64,000 bases of DNA from Methylocaldum sp002005105 (GTDB taxonomy: Bacteria > Pseudomonadota > Gammaproteobacteria > Methylococcales > Methylococcaceae), in NCBI RefSeq assembly GCF_051027545.1, contig NZ_CP194902.1, positions 4,340,001-4,404,000 on the forward strand, given 5' to 3'. The first letter of the stretch is position 1; each line of letters opens with the position of its first letter. Of the stretch, positions 33,600 to 41,645 are shown one piece after another. A program made the position numbers and the translations under genes. The notes beneath the pieces were generated by a model. That model had not been told where the DNA came from. It did no database searches and saw only the letters and a program-made list of their open reading frames with translations.

Positions 33600-35229
33600 G
33601 GAATTCGTCTCGAAGAATTCCGGCCGGCAGGAGTCGATCATTACGGAAAACCTCGACGCGCGTGCAATGCTCGATGCGGCCCTACGTTCGGAAGGCGTGA
33701 AAATCCTGCCGATCACGCCCAGTCCGTTGCTGCCGGCCGACTTGACCGAGATCGAAAGCGAAGACTGGGGCAAAACCGCGCAGCAAGCGAGCGCGCAGAA
33801 CTGGCGCTGGGCCGGGGCATGGGCGGAAGACCGCGGCTCCGACCTGGCAATGAATGCCTGCCTCGAGAAGGAAGGGCGCTATCTGATCCTCCGAACCTAT
33901 CTGCCGCCGGACGAGCCCAGCCTGCCTTCGCATGCGCCATATTACTGGGCGGCGGATCGGGCGGAGCGGCATATCCGGGATCTGTTCGGCATCCGTTTCA
34001 TCGACCACCCGGACCCCAAGCGCTGGATTCGCCATCAGGCCTGGGACGAAAACGCCTATCCCTTGCGGAAAAACTTCCCGGCCGACGGACAACCGCCGCC
34101 TTCGACGCCACCGGACAGCAACTACCCTTTCCTCAAGGCCCATGGCGCGAGCGTCTACGAAATTCCGGTCGGCCCGGTCCATGCGGGAATCATCGAGCCC
34201 GGCCATTTCCGCTTCCAGGCGGTGGGGGAAACCATCCTGCACCTGGAGGAACGACTCGGTTATGTACACAAGGGCATCGAGAAAATCGCCGAAGGACGTG
34301 ATCCGTCAGGACTCGTCAAGCTGGCCGGGCGAGTATCGGGCGATACGCCGGTCGGTCATAGCTGGACCGCCTGCATGGCGATGGAGCGCGCGGCCAAGGT
34401 CGAAATTCCCCTGCGCGCGGCTTATATCCGCGGCATCCTGGCGGAACGCGAGCGGGTGATCAATCATCTGTGGGACTTGGCTGCATTGTGCAACGACGTG
34501 GGATTCGCCGCGGGCTACTATCAGTTCGGCCGTTTGCGCGAGCTATGGCTTAGGGAAAATCGGGCGCTGTTCGGCCATCGTTTGATGATGAATACATTGG
34601 TTCCGGGCGGCGTATCCGTGGATGTCCCGCCGGATGCGGCTGGTCGCATGCAGGATTCGACTGCATCGCTGCGACGGGAACTGGACGAACTGCTGCCTAT
34701 ACTCGACGCCAACTCGTCGCTGGAAGACCGGTTCCTGACCACCGGCGTGCTGTCCGGCGAACTGGCTTCTGCTCTTGGCGCTTTGGGCTACCTGGGCCGG
34801 GCGAGCGGACAGCGGTTCGACGTGCGCCGCGATGTCCCCTACTCCCCTTACGAAAGTCTGAAGGTACGTGTGCCAGTGGAAGTCCAGGGTGATGTGGCCT
34901 CGAGATTCTGGGTCCGTTATAAGGAACTGCGCGCCGCACTGCGCTTGATCGAGCAAATGCTGGCCGGCCTCCCTTCCGGGGACCTTGTCTCGGAATGGCG
35001 AACACCGAAGGAAGGCGCCGAAGGCTTCGGTGCCGTGGAAGGCTGGCGAGGCGAAATTCTCTGCTACGTCCGTTTCGGCGCGGGCGGCCGCATAAGCCGC
35101 TATTACCCGCGCGATCCCAGCGTCATCAATTGGCCGGCCCTGGAAAAACTCGTGCTCGGCAACATCGTGCCGGATTTTCCGGTCTGCAATAAATCGGTCA
35201 ACGGATCTTATTCCGGTCATGATCTTTGA
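33586..35229 (+). CDS. hyfG: HyfG-like large subunit lacking NiFe cysteine ligands
   Basis: 547 residues combining a NuoC-like domain (about 20-160, with ERHIRDLFGI) and a NuoD/large-subunit domain. In [NiFe]-hydrogenases the metal is held by CxxC near RVCGIC and by DPCxxC at the C-terminus. Here the first is R249-VSGDT (S251, T254) and the last is D530-FPVCNKS with a single Cys534. So no NiFe centre is expected; it resembles complex I or hydrogenase-related (Ehr-type) complexes. GTG start with GGAGAG ten bases upstream, inside the end of the SulP gene. Confidence 0.85.
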   Translation: MNQSKEFVSKNSGRQESIITENLDARAMLDAALRSEGVKILPITPSPLLPADLTEIESEDWGKTAQQASAQNWRWAGAWAEDRGSDLAMNACLEKEGRYLILRTYLPPDEPSLPSHAPYYWAADRAERHIRDLFGIRFIDHPDPKRWIRHQAWDENAYPLRKNFPADGQPPPSTPPDSNYPFLKAHGASVYEIPVGPVHAGIIEPGHFRFQAVGETILHLEERLGYVHKGIEKIAEGRDPSGLVKLAGRVSGDTPVGHSWTACMAMERAAKVEIPLRAAYIRGILAERERVINHLWDLAALCNDVGFAAGYYQFGRLRELWLRENRALFGHRLMMNTLVPGGVSVDVPPDAAGRMQDSTASLRRELDELLPILDANSSLEDRFLTTGVLSGELASALGALGYLGRASGQRFDVRRDVPYSPYESLKVRVPVEVQGDVASRFWVRYKELRAALRLIEQMLAGLPSGDLVSEWRTPKEGAEGFGAVEGWRGEILCYVRFGAGGRISRYYPRDPSVINWPALEKLVLGNIVPDFPVCNKSVNGSYSGHDL

Positions 35230-35245
35230 GATAGGTATCAGCTTT

Positions 35246-35301
35246 GAGCCGTCAGCAGTCAGTTTTCAGCTGATGGCTGACGGCCACGGCTGATGGCTGA
35301 C
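35246..35301. repeat. Palindromic repeat between hyfG and hyfI
   Basis: Arms GCCGTCAGC (35248-35256) and GCTGACGGC (35276-35284), plus a direct repeat GCTGATGGCTGAC at about 35269-35281 and 35289-35301. It fills most of the 93-base gap and ends ten bases before the hyfI Shine-Dalgarno. Confidence 0.65.
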
Positions 35302-35322
35302 AGCTTTCTCCTGGAGGTTTCG

Positions 35323-35859
35323 ATGTTACGACTGTATGGCAAAATTTTTCGAACCGGAGTGCTAACGGAGGGCATTCCGCCAGCCTCAAAAGACGAGGCC
35401 GTCGAACGCGAGGGCGCCAGGCTCAAGGCAGTGATCGACAAACGTTTTCGGGGCAGCCTGTCCATCCGCCAGGTGGATGCCGGCTCCTGTAACGGCTGCG
35501 AATTGGAAATCCACGCCCTCAGCAATGTTTATTACGACGTTGAGCGTTTCGGCGTGCATTTCGTCGCTTCTCCGCGCCATGCCGATATCCTGATGGTGAC
35601 GGGGCCGGTCTCGCGCCATATGGAAGCCGCTTTGAAACGAACCTACGAGGCGACGGCCGATCCAAAATGGGTGATCGCCGTGGGCGACTGCGGGGTCTGC
35701 GGCGGCGAGTTCGGCGTGTCCTATGCCAGTTGCGGCGCGGTTTCCAATGTAATCCCGGTGGATCTCGCCATTGCCGGGTGTCCGCCGACCCCGATCGATT
35801 TGCTGCGCGGTTTGTTATCCTTATTATCGGATTCCGTAACGAACCAAGCGCACGGATAA
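35323..35859 (+). CDS. hyfI: HyfI-like small subunit (NuoB family), [4Fe-4S]
   Basis: 178 residues. The proximal-cluster cysteines are intact: C56 and C59 in SCNGCE, C123 in GDCGVC and C153 in GCPPTP. It also has the MVTGPVSRHM block. The protein therefore can carry the N2-type cluster next to HyfG even though HyfG lacks the NiFe site. The start is set by CTGGAGG nine bases upstream; the palindromic repeat separates it from hyfG, the only non-overlapping junction in the operon. Confidence 0.9.
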   Translation: MLRLYGKIFRTGVLTEGIPPASKDEAVEREGARLKAVIDKRFRGSLSIRQVDAGSCNGCELEIHALSNVYYDVERFGVHFVASPRHADILMVTGPVSRHMEAALKRTYEATADPKWVIAVGDCGVCGGEFGVSYASCGAVSNVIPVDLAIAGCPPTPIDLLRGLLSLLSDSVTNQAHG

Positions 35860-35900
35860 CGACTCGAAAAGGAAGGGTTCCGAATCATGCCGCTGTCGTC

Positions 35901-36281
35901 ATGAGCTTACTGGGCAATATTATTTGGCTGATCTTCGGTGGTTTGATCACCGGGTTGGGATATGTGATCGGGGGAATAGGCCTCTGCCTTACCCTGATCG
36001 GCATACCCTTCGGCGTTCAGTCGATCAAGCTCGGGTTTGCCGTATTCGCGCCGTTCGGCAAAGAGGTGGTGGAACTCGACGGCGCGAACAACCCTTTGCG
36101 GATCATCTTCAACCTGATCTGGCTGCTACTTTTCGGCTGGGAAATCGCGCTCGCGCACCTTGCCAGCGCAGCCGTACTGGCCGTCACCATCATCGGCATT
36201 CCTTTCGCCTTGCAGCACATCAAGCTGATTCCGTTATCGCTGTTTCCCTTCGGGCGGGACTTCCGGCCGATTCAGTCCTAG
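35901..36281 (+). CDS. yccF: YccF-domain inner membrane protein
   Basis: 126 residues with two copies of the YccF domain. Each has a hydrophobic helix followed by the motif GIPFG/AxQ.IKLxxxxxxPFG: LIGIPFGVQSIKLGFAVFAPFG and the later IIGIPFALQHIKLIPLSLFPFG (quoted in part). Its function is unknown. It starts 41 bases after hyfI and may be carried on the same mRNA. Its TAG stop forms part of the TAGAGC end of the next repeat, so that element was inserted or maintained exactly at the gene end. Confidence 0.85.
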   Translation: MSLLGNIIWLIFGGLITGLGYVIGGIGLCLTLIGIPFGVQSIKLGFAVFAPFGKEVVELDGANNPLRIIFNLIWLLLFGWEIALAHLASAAVLAVTIIGIPFALQHIKLIPLSLFPFGRDFRPIQS

Positions 36282-36547
36282 AGCATTTTCCGATTCGGTG
36301 TCAGAGAGCCCGATATGTAGGTCGGCAATCCCTTCCCAATCGCAAACGGTCGCTTTAGTCGCGACCCTTCCAATCGCAAACGGTCGCTTTAGTCGCGACC
36401 CTTCCAATCGCAAAACGGCCGTCCTGGGAGCGCCAGGACGCCCCTTCCAACAAAATCCTTTGCCGAGCCGATACGTCGGCAAGGGATTGCCGACCTACGT
36501 TCTTCCCACCCGACACGAAGCCGTACACCGAGATGAAAAACGCTCTA
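36279..36547. repeat. Modular palindromic repeat, copy 3 (three cassettes, inverted)
   Basis: Ends TAGAGC (36279-36284) and GCTCTA (36542-36547). Inner 15-bp inverted repeats at 36317-36331 and 36484-36498. Relative to copy 1 it is inverted and holds two tandem GACTAAA cassettes (GGTCGC stem) and one CGTCCTGG cassette. Cassette number and order thus differ between copies. Confidence 0.85.
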
Positions 36548-36593
36548 GCCTGCCGTGAATCTGGCGCCCCTCAGACTCGAGTCCGAGCGGGCG

Positions 36594-38147
36594 TTACGCC
36601 GTATTCGAACGGACTGCATCGACCTCGTCGGCATCGTCGAAAAAACGCGGCAGGTGTATCGAAAACTCCGAACCCCGGCCGGGGCCGGCACTATGGGCCT
36701 CGACTTCTCCCCCATGCATCTCCACCAATCGCTTGACCAAAGTGAGCCCAATGCCCAAGCCGCCTTGAGCGTGCGCAAGACTTTGATCGGCCTGGCTAAA
36801 AAGGTCGAAGACATGAGGCAGAAGCTCTTCCGGTATGCCGACGCCGTTATCCCTGACGCGGATGCTCACGCGGGACTCAGACGCTTCGACCGCCAGCCAT
36901 ATCTTTCCGCCTACATCCGTATATTTGGCGGCATTATTGAGCAGATTCGAAATGACCTGCGCCAATCGTACCCGGTCGCCTTTAACCTGGAGATGACGGT
37001 CCGGCATCGTCACCAGGAGATCATGATCGCGCGCTTCGATCAGAGGCCGGCTGGCCTCGACGGCTTGATCGATGACCGTCGCGAGATCCAGAGTCGTCGG
37101 GTGCAGGCTGATCTTTCCCTGAACGATGCGGGACACGTCGAGCAAGTCGTCGACCAGCCGAGCCAGATGATCGACTTGGCGATCGATGATGTCGCGCGCC
37201 CATCGAAGCCTCGTCTCGTCCGGCTCGAGTTTTCGCATGACCTGCACGGCATTCCGGATGGGTGCTAGCGGATTCCTGAGTTCATGGCCCAGCATCGCGA
37301 GAAATTCGTCTTTGCGGCGGTTGGCGTCACGCAACGCCTCTTCGGATCGGGCGAGTTTTTCGGTGCGCTCTCTCACCCGCTGTTCCAGTTTTTCGCAAGA
37401 CTCCTGCAACTCGCGCTGCACCCTTCGTCTTTCCGCGATCTGACCGGACAATTCCTGATTGACCGCCTTTTGCCGATCCCTTGCCGAAGTGAGATCGCTC
37501 AAAAGGTCCAGATTATCGAAACGAAGCCGCAAGGATTCCGCCACGGTCGCGTACAAGCGCTCGGAAATCATCCACATCATGGCTACGAAGAGCACTAACA
37601 TCGCTCCCATCGCGATATGGACATCTCCGCCGTGGCGTAGTATCTGCGCCGTATACGGAAGCAGTGCCGGCAGCAGAAAGACCAGAAAAGCGTGACGGAA
37701 CGAAGATAAGGTCGACATCGCTCCCGCGACCATTCCGCCGAGCACGAAACCGAGAAATATCTGGTGCACATAACTGTGCTCGACGAAAAGGAAAAATCCT
37801 GCCAAGCCCCACAGCGCCCCGTTGGCGGCGACGCCGAGCAAGAAAAATCGGGCCCAGCGAGGTGCATCGGTGCTCGTCGGATTAGCTTGCGCATAGGCGC
37901 GGAGCAGGCCGTAACGAACCAACACGAGAGCGCCGACGGCCAATAGCCAAGCGATTGCCAACGGTCGGGAAACCTCTCGCCAGAGAATGAGGACCAGGAT
38001 CGCGGCGTTGGCCGCCGTGGCGATCAAAGCCGACGGAAGCTGTTGATACAGAAGCTTGATCTGCGACGCTCGCATTTCATCCGCATGGATGGAATTTCTC
38101 TCCTTCCCAGCGAGACGGGAGCGACGGAAGCGATCAGGAATTCTCAT
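36594..38147 (-). CDS. Membrane sensor histidine kinase
   Basis: 517 residues. About six hydrophobic segments occupy residues 38-195, followed by a coiled coil (about 225-275, LEQRVRERTEKLARSEEAL). The HisKA box GHELRNPLAP has the phospho-acceptor His near 288. The HATPase domain has NLLNNAAKYT (N box), DNGVGIP (G1) and GGLGIGLTLVK (G2). No receiver domain and no adjacent regulator gene: an orphan kinase. ATP-binding elements are complete, so it should be active. The signal sensed by its membrane region is unknown. Confidence 0.88.
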   Translation of the reverse strand: MRIPDRFRRSRLAGKERNSIHADEMRASQIKLLYQQLPSALIATAANAAILVLILWREVSRPLAIAWLLAVGALVLVRYGLLRAYAQANPTSTDAPRWARFFLLGVAANGALWGLAGFFLFVEHSYVHQIFLGFVLGGMVAGAMSTLSSFRHAFLVFLLPALLPYTAQILRHGGDVHIAMGAMLVLFVAMMWMISERLYATVAESLRLRFDNLDLLSDLTSARDRQKAVNQELSGQIAERRRVQRELQESCEKLEQRVRERTEKLARSEEALRDANRRKDEFLAMLGHELRNPLAPIRNAVQVMRKLEPDETRLRWARDIIDRQVDHLARLVDDLLDVSRIVQGKISLHPTTLDLATVIDQAVEASRPLIEARDHDLLVTMPDRHLQVKGDRVRLAQVISNLLNNAAKYTDVGGKIWLAVEASESRVSIRVRDNGVGIPEELLPHVFDLFSQADQSLAHAQGGLGIGLTLVKRLVEMHGGEVEAHSAGPGRGSEFSIHLPRFFDDADEVDAVRSNTA

Positions 38148-38492
38148 ACCCGATATCCGAATTGGACTTTAAGCACGCCTGCACCGGTCACCGCAAAATC
38201 TCGAGCGAACAGAAAGCTGGTCCACCATTCTCGAAGCCGCCCTCGCCAGAGGGGTACACGTGTTACCGCTCGCCGACGATTTCCGCATGGCGACTCCCTC
38301 GCAGCACTGTGTCAATGCAATCCGGTCTGAAAGAGCGAGGGCAGAGCGAACATCGATCGGTGGCAACCCCGGACGGTGGAAATTCTCGAACGGATTCCAA
38401 TAAGACACCTTGGGGTCTCGAAAAATCCAGCAAAGAGTGCACCACAACGGCGTATCCCGAGAGGATACTCTACCTTCGCGACGTTCGCGCGA
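38148..38492. other. Intergenic, nothing recognised
   Basis: 345 bases between the histidine kinase start and the end of the ABC permease gene, both on the minus strand. It must contain the kinase promoter on the minus strand, but no clear elements were seen. A plus-strand frame at 38162-38512 has no coding character. Confidence 0.35.
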
Positions 38493-39593
38493 TCAATCCA
38501 GCCGCTTCTTGAATCGCAGCATGGCGACGCCCAGGGTGATGAGCATGAACGCCATCAAAGCCCACATTTCGGACAGCAGTTCCGACAATTCCGCGCCGCG
38601 CAGCATGATACCCCGGATCAGCCGGACGAAATGGGTCAGCGGAAGCAATTCGGCAATATATTGTGCCGCCCTGGGCATGCCGTCGAAGGGAAACATGAAG
38701 CCCGAAATAAGTATCGAGGGCAAGAAAAAGAAAAAAGTGGTCTGCATCGCCTGAAACTGCGTCCGGGCCAGTGTCGAAATCACCAGTCCCATCGTTAAGT
38801 TGGCCGCGATAAACACCAATGCGGCTAGATAAATATCGATCATCTGGCCTTGAATCGGCACGTGGAACAGCAGAACGCCGAGCAAAAGTATCAGACTCAC
38901 TTGGATCAATCCGATGATGACGTAGGGAATGATCTTCCCCACCATGAGCTCCAGATTTCTTACCGGCGTATTGATGAGCAGTTCGAGATTGCCGCGCTCA
39001 CGCTCCCGCACGATGGCCACCGCGGTGAACAGCACCATGGTCATCGTCAGAATGACTCCCATCAAGCCGGGCACGATATTGACGGCCGAGCGCCGTTCCG
39101 GGTTGTAATAATTGCGGATCTCGAACAAAGGCACCTCAGTGGTCTGCCTGGGCGCCGTATCGTAGCGCAAGCTCATTCCGGTAAGCTGACGCGCGGCAGC
39201 CAGGATCAGAGGGTCGGACCCGTCTATCATGAGCTGGGCGGCCGGTCTGTCACGCCTTGCCAGACGCTGCCCGAAATCCGAAGGAATGAAAATCCCGACC
39301 GAGATTTCACCTCGCCGAAGCAGGGTTTCCAATTGTTCCGGCGTTTCTACCCGCCGGGTAATGTCGACGACTTGAGATGCTTGCGCGTCGGCGGCCAGAA
39401 TGCGGGAAAACTGCGTGTTGGCGTGATCGGCCACGCCGGCGCTCAAATGGCGCACATCGGTATTGATGGCGAAACCGAACAGCGTGATCTGCAACAGCGG
39501 AATGCCGACGATCATGCCGAACGTCAGCCGGTCGCGCCTGAGCTGGCGGACCTCCTTCCGCAGGATGGCAAAAAGTCGCAGCAGACCTTTCAC
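38493..39593 (-). CDS. ABC-2 type transporter permease (YbhS/YhhJ-like)
   Basis: 366 residues. An N-terminal helix (LTFGMIVGIPLLQITLFGFAINTD) is followed by a periplasmic domain of about 150 residues and five further helices, including the conserved VPGLMGVILTMTMVLFTAVAIVRERERGN...LINTPVRN block of ABC-2 permeases. The GTG start overlaps the ATPase stop (GTGA), giving tight coupling. With the ATPase and the lipoprotein adaptor it forms an efflux system for drugs or lipophilic compounds. Only one permease is present; related E. coli loci (ybhFGSR) have two. Confidence 0.88.
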   Translation of the reverse strand: MKGLLRLFAILRKEVRQLRRDRLTFGMIVGIPLLQITLFGFAINTDVRHLSAGVADHANTQFSRILAADAQASQVVDITRRVETPEQLETLLRRGEISVGIFIPSDFGQRLARRDRPAAQLMIDGSDPLILAAARQLTGMSLRYDTAPRQTTEVPLFEIRNYYNPERRSAVNIVPGLMGVILTMTMVLFTAVAIVRERERGNLELLINTPVRNLELMVGKIIPYVIIGLIQVSLILLLGVLLFHVPIQGQMIDIYLAALVFIAANLTMGLVISTLARTQFQAMQTTFFFFLPSILISGFMFPFDGMPRAAQYIAELLPLTHFVRLIRGIMLRGAELSELLSEMWALMAFMLITLGVAMLRFKKRLD

Positions 39594-40534
39594 GCTTGCG
39601 CTTTGAGATAGCGGCCCTGGGTGGCGGCGACGAAGACGTCTTCGAGGTTCGGGTGGGTCAACCGGGCATCGAATTGAAGCCGCTGCCCGATGAGACCCGT
39701 ACGGATTAGCGCCAGCGGATCGGCAACGGATCGGTCTAGCAGCACCCGCAGGCGCATGCCGAGCTGGGTCACGCTGAGCACGCCGGGCAAATCCGTCAGC
39801 AGCCGCCGCACGGTCCTCGAATCGCCGGTTTCCATTTCCACGACGCTGGCGTCGATTCGCCTTTCCAACTCCTGCGGCGCGCCATCCGCGACCACCCGGC
39901 CGCGGTCCAGGATTGCGAGGCCATGGCAGCGCTCCGCTTCGTCCATGTAGTGGGTGGACACCAAAATCGTCGTCCCCTTGTCGCAAAGCTCGAACAGGCT
40001 TTCCCAGAAATCGCGCCGGCTCTGCGGATCGACCGCGCTGGTCGGTTCGTCCAAAAACAGCAATTCCGGCTCGTGCACCGTCACCGCCGCTAGCGCGAGG
40101 CGTTGCTTTTGGCCTCCGCTGAGTGTCCCGGCCCGCTGCCGCTCACGGTCCGCGAGATTGTATTTCTCGAGCAATTGGCCGATGCGCTGCCGGGCGGACC
40201 TACGCGGCAGACTGTAGACATCGGCCATGAACTCCAGGTTTTCCCGGACCGTGAGATCTTCGTAAAGCGAAAAACGCTGGGTCATGTAGCCGATTTTTCG
40301 CTTGATGGCTTCGGCTTCGCCGGGAATACGGTGCCCCAAGACTTCGGCCTCACCCTCCGACGGCGTCAGCAGACCGCACAGCATGCGGATCGTGGTCGAT
40401 TTGCCGGAGCCGTTCGGTCCGAGAAATCCGTAGATCGTGGCGCGGGAAATGGCGAGATCGACGTGATCGACGGCGATGACGGTACCGAAACGGCGCGTCA
40501 GCCCGCGCGCCGTGATCGCATAGTCGCCGCTCAT
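39590..40534 (-). CDS. ABC transporter ATP-binding protein (YbhF/DrrA-like)
   Basis: 314 residues. Walker A GPNGSGKST (about 38-46), signature LSGGQKQRL, Walker B LLFLDEPTSAVDP and the switch His in STHYMDEAE are complete. The C-terminal extension of about 90 residues (LTHPNLEDVFVAAT) is the DUF4162-type region of drug-exporter ATPases. It powers the permease encoded downstream. The start overlaps the stop of the HlyD-type gene by four bases. Length is that of a single nucleotide-binding domain, unlike YbhF, which has two. Confidence 0.92.
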   Translation of the reverse strand: MSGDYAITARGLTRRFGTVIAVDHVDLAISRATIYGFLGPNGSGKSTTIRMLCGLLTPSEGEAEVLGHRIPGEAEAIKRKIGYMTQRFSLYEDLTVRENLEFMADVYSLPRRSARQRIGQLLEKYNLADRERQRAGTLSGGQKQRLALAAVTVHEPELLFLDEPTSAVDPQSRRDFWESLFELCDKGTTILVSTHYMDEAERCHGLAILDRGRVVADGAPQELERRIDASVVEMETGDSRTVRRLLTDLPGVLSVTQLGMRLRVLLDRSVADPLALIRTGLIGQRLQFDARLTHPNLEDVFVAATQGRYLKAQA

Positions 40535-41511
40535 GGCCGCTCGGACCGCCCAACGGCCGAGAGTTCAGCCTCGACCGGAAGCCCGGCCGGCACGTTTCGG
40601 ACCGTTTCGCTCAGATAGATTTTCGCGACATAGCTTAGACGCCGCCGGTCGCGCTCGGTCAGGGCGAAGAAGGGCGTAAAGACGGGATCCGAACTCACCA
40701 TGCGAACGGTGCCTTGAAACGGCTCGGCGACACCGTCCAGCCAAACCCGGGCGGCGTCTCCGGGCATGACGGATACACGGATCGGTTCCGGAATGTAGAC
40801 CCGTGCATAGGGCGCAGCACCGGAGAGCAGCACGGCCAGCACGGCGCCGATTTGCGGCTGATTTCCGAGCTTGAGCGGCAGGCTGTCAAGACGCCCCGCC
40901 ACAGGCGCCCGCACGGTCAGGCGTTCCAGATTGGTTTCGGCGACTTGCACGGCCGCCTCGGCGGAGGCCAGCGCCTGGCGCGCCTGCTCCACTTCTTCCA
41001 CACGGGTGCCGGCTTTGAGCTCCTCGAGTACGGCCGAAGCCGAGTCGCGCTCGGCAAGAGCGGCTTTAAACTCTCTTCTTGCCCGGTCCACCTCGTCCGG
41101 ACTGATGAGCTTACGGGGCAGCAACTCGTTCACCCGCTCGAATTCGCGACGGCGTACTTCGTACACCTGATGCGCGCCTTCGAACCGCGCCTCCGCCTCC
41201 CGGATGCGCTCGATCCGGGGTCCCCTTTCCAGTTCCTGCAACCGGGCGGCAGCCCGATCCCGCGCCGCCGCCGCCTCGTTCAGCCGAGCCTGTTGCCGTG
41301 CCGGATCGAGGCGCACCAGAACTTGCCCCGATTCGACCCAGTCGCCTTCTTCGGCCGGAATTTCGACGATAGGCTCCGATACTTCGGCAATCAACTCCAC
41401 TCGATCCCATTCCAGAATGCCGACCACGCGGCGGCTCGATTGGTCCTGTCCGCAACCGAGAAGCAGCAGCGCCGCCGCAAGGACTGAAGCATTGTAAATT
41501 GGGCGTATCAT
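40531..41511 (-). CDS. HlyD-family membrane fusion lipoprotein (YbhG-like)
   Basis: 326 residues. A lipobox LLGC within the first 20 residues (ASVLAAALLLLGC) marks a lipoprotein. A biotinyl-lipoyl half (VELIAEVSEPIVEIPAEEGDWVESGQVLVRLD), a long coiled-coil hairpin (about 70-185) and the second lipoyl half with the beta-barrel (TVRAPVAGRLDSLPLKLGNQ) follow in order. It connects the ABC exporter to an outer-membrane channel such as TolC, which is not encoded here. The frame is open from 41538, but ATG 41511 places the signal sequence at the N-terminus. Confidence 0.88.
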   Translation of the reverse strand: MIRPIYNASVLAAALLLLGCGQDQSSRRVVGILEWDRVELIAEVSEPIVEIPAEEGDWVESGQVLVRLDPARQQARLNEAAAARDRAAARLQELERGPRIERIREAEARFEGAHQVYEVRRREFERVNELLPRKLISPDEVDRARREFKAALAERDSASAVLEELKAGTRVEEVEQARQALASAEAAVQVAETNLERLTVRAPVAGRLDSLPLKLGNQPQIGAVLAVLLSGAAPYARVYIPEPIRVSVMPGDAARVWLDGVAEPFQGTVRMVSSDPVFTPFFALTERDRRRLSYVAKIYLSETVRNVPAGLPVEAELSAVGRSERP

Positions 41512-41645
41512 TCGCTCATGGTAACCGCTTTCGGCCATGTTCAGCCATCGAGCAAGATCGAAAGCGAATCGGAAGCCGACAGCTCTCCCGTTTCCCCGGT
41601 CTAAGCCGTATCATTCCACCATCATCGACATAAGGCTCGACCACG

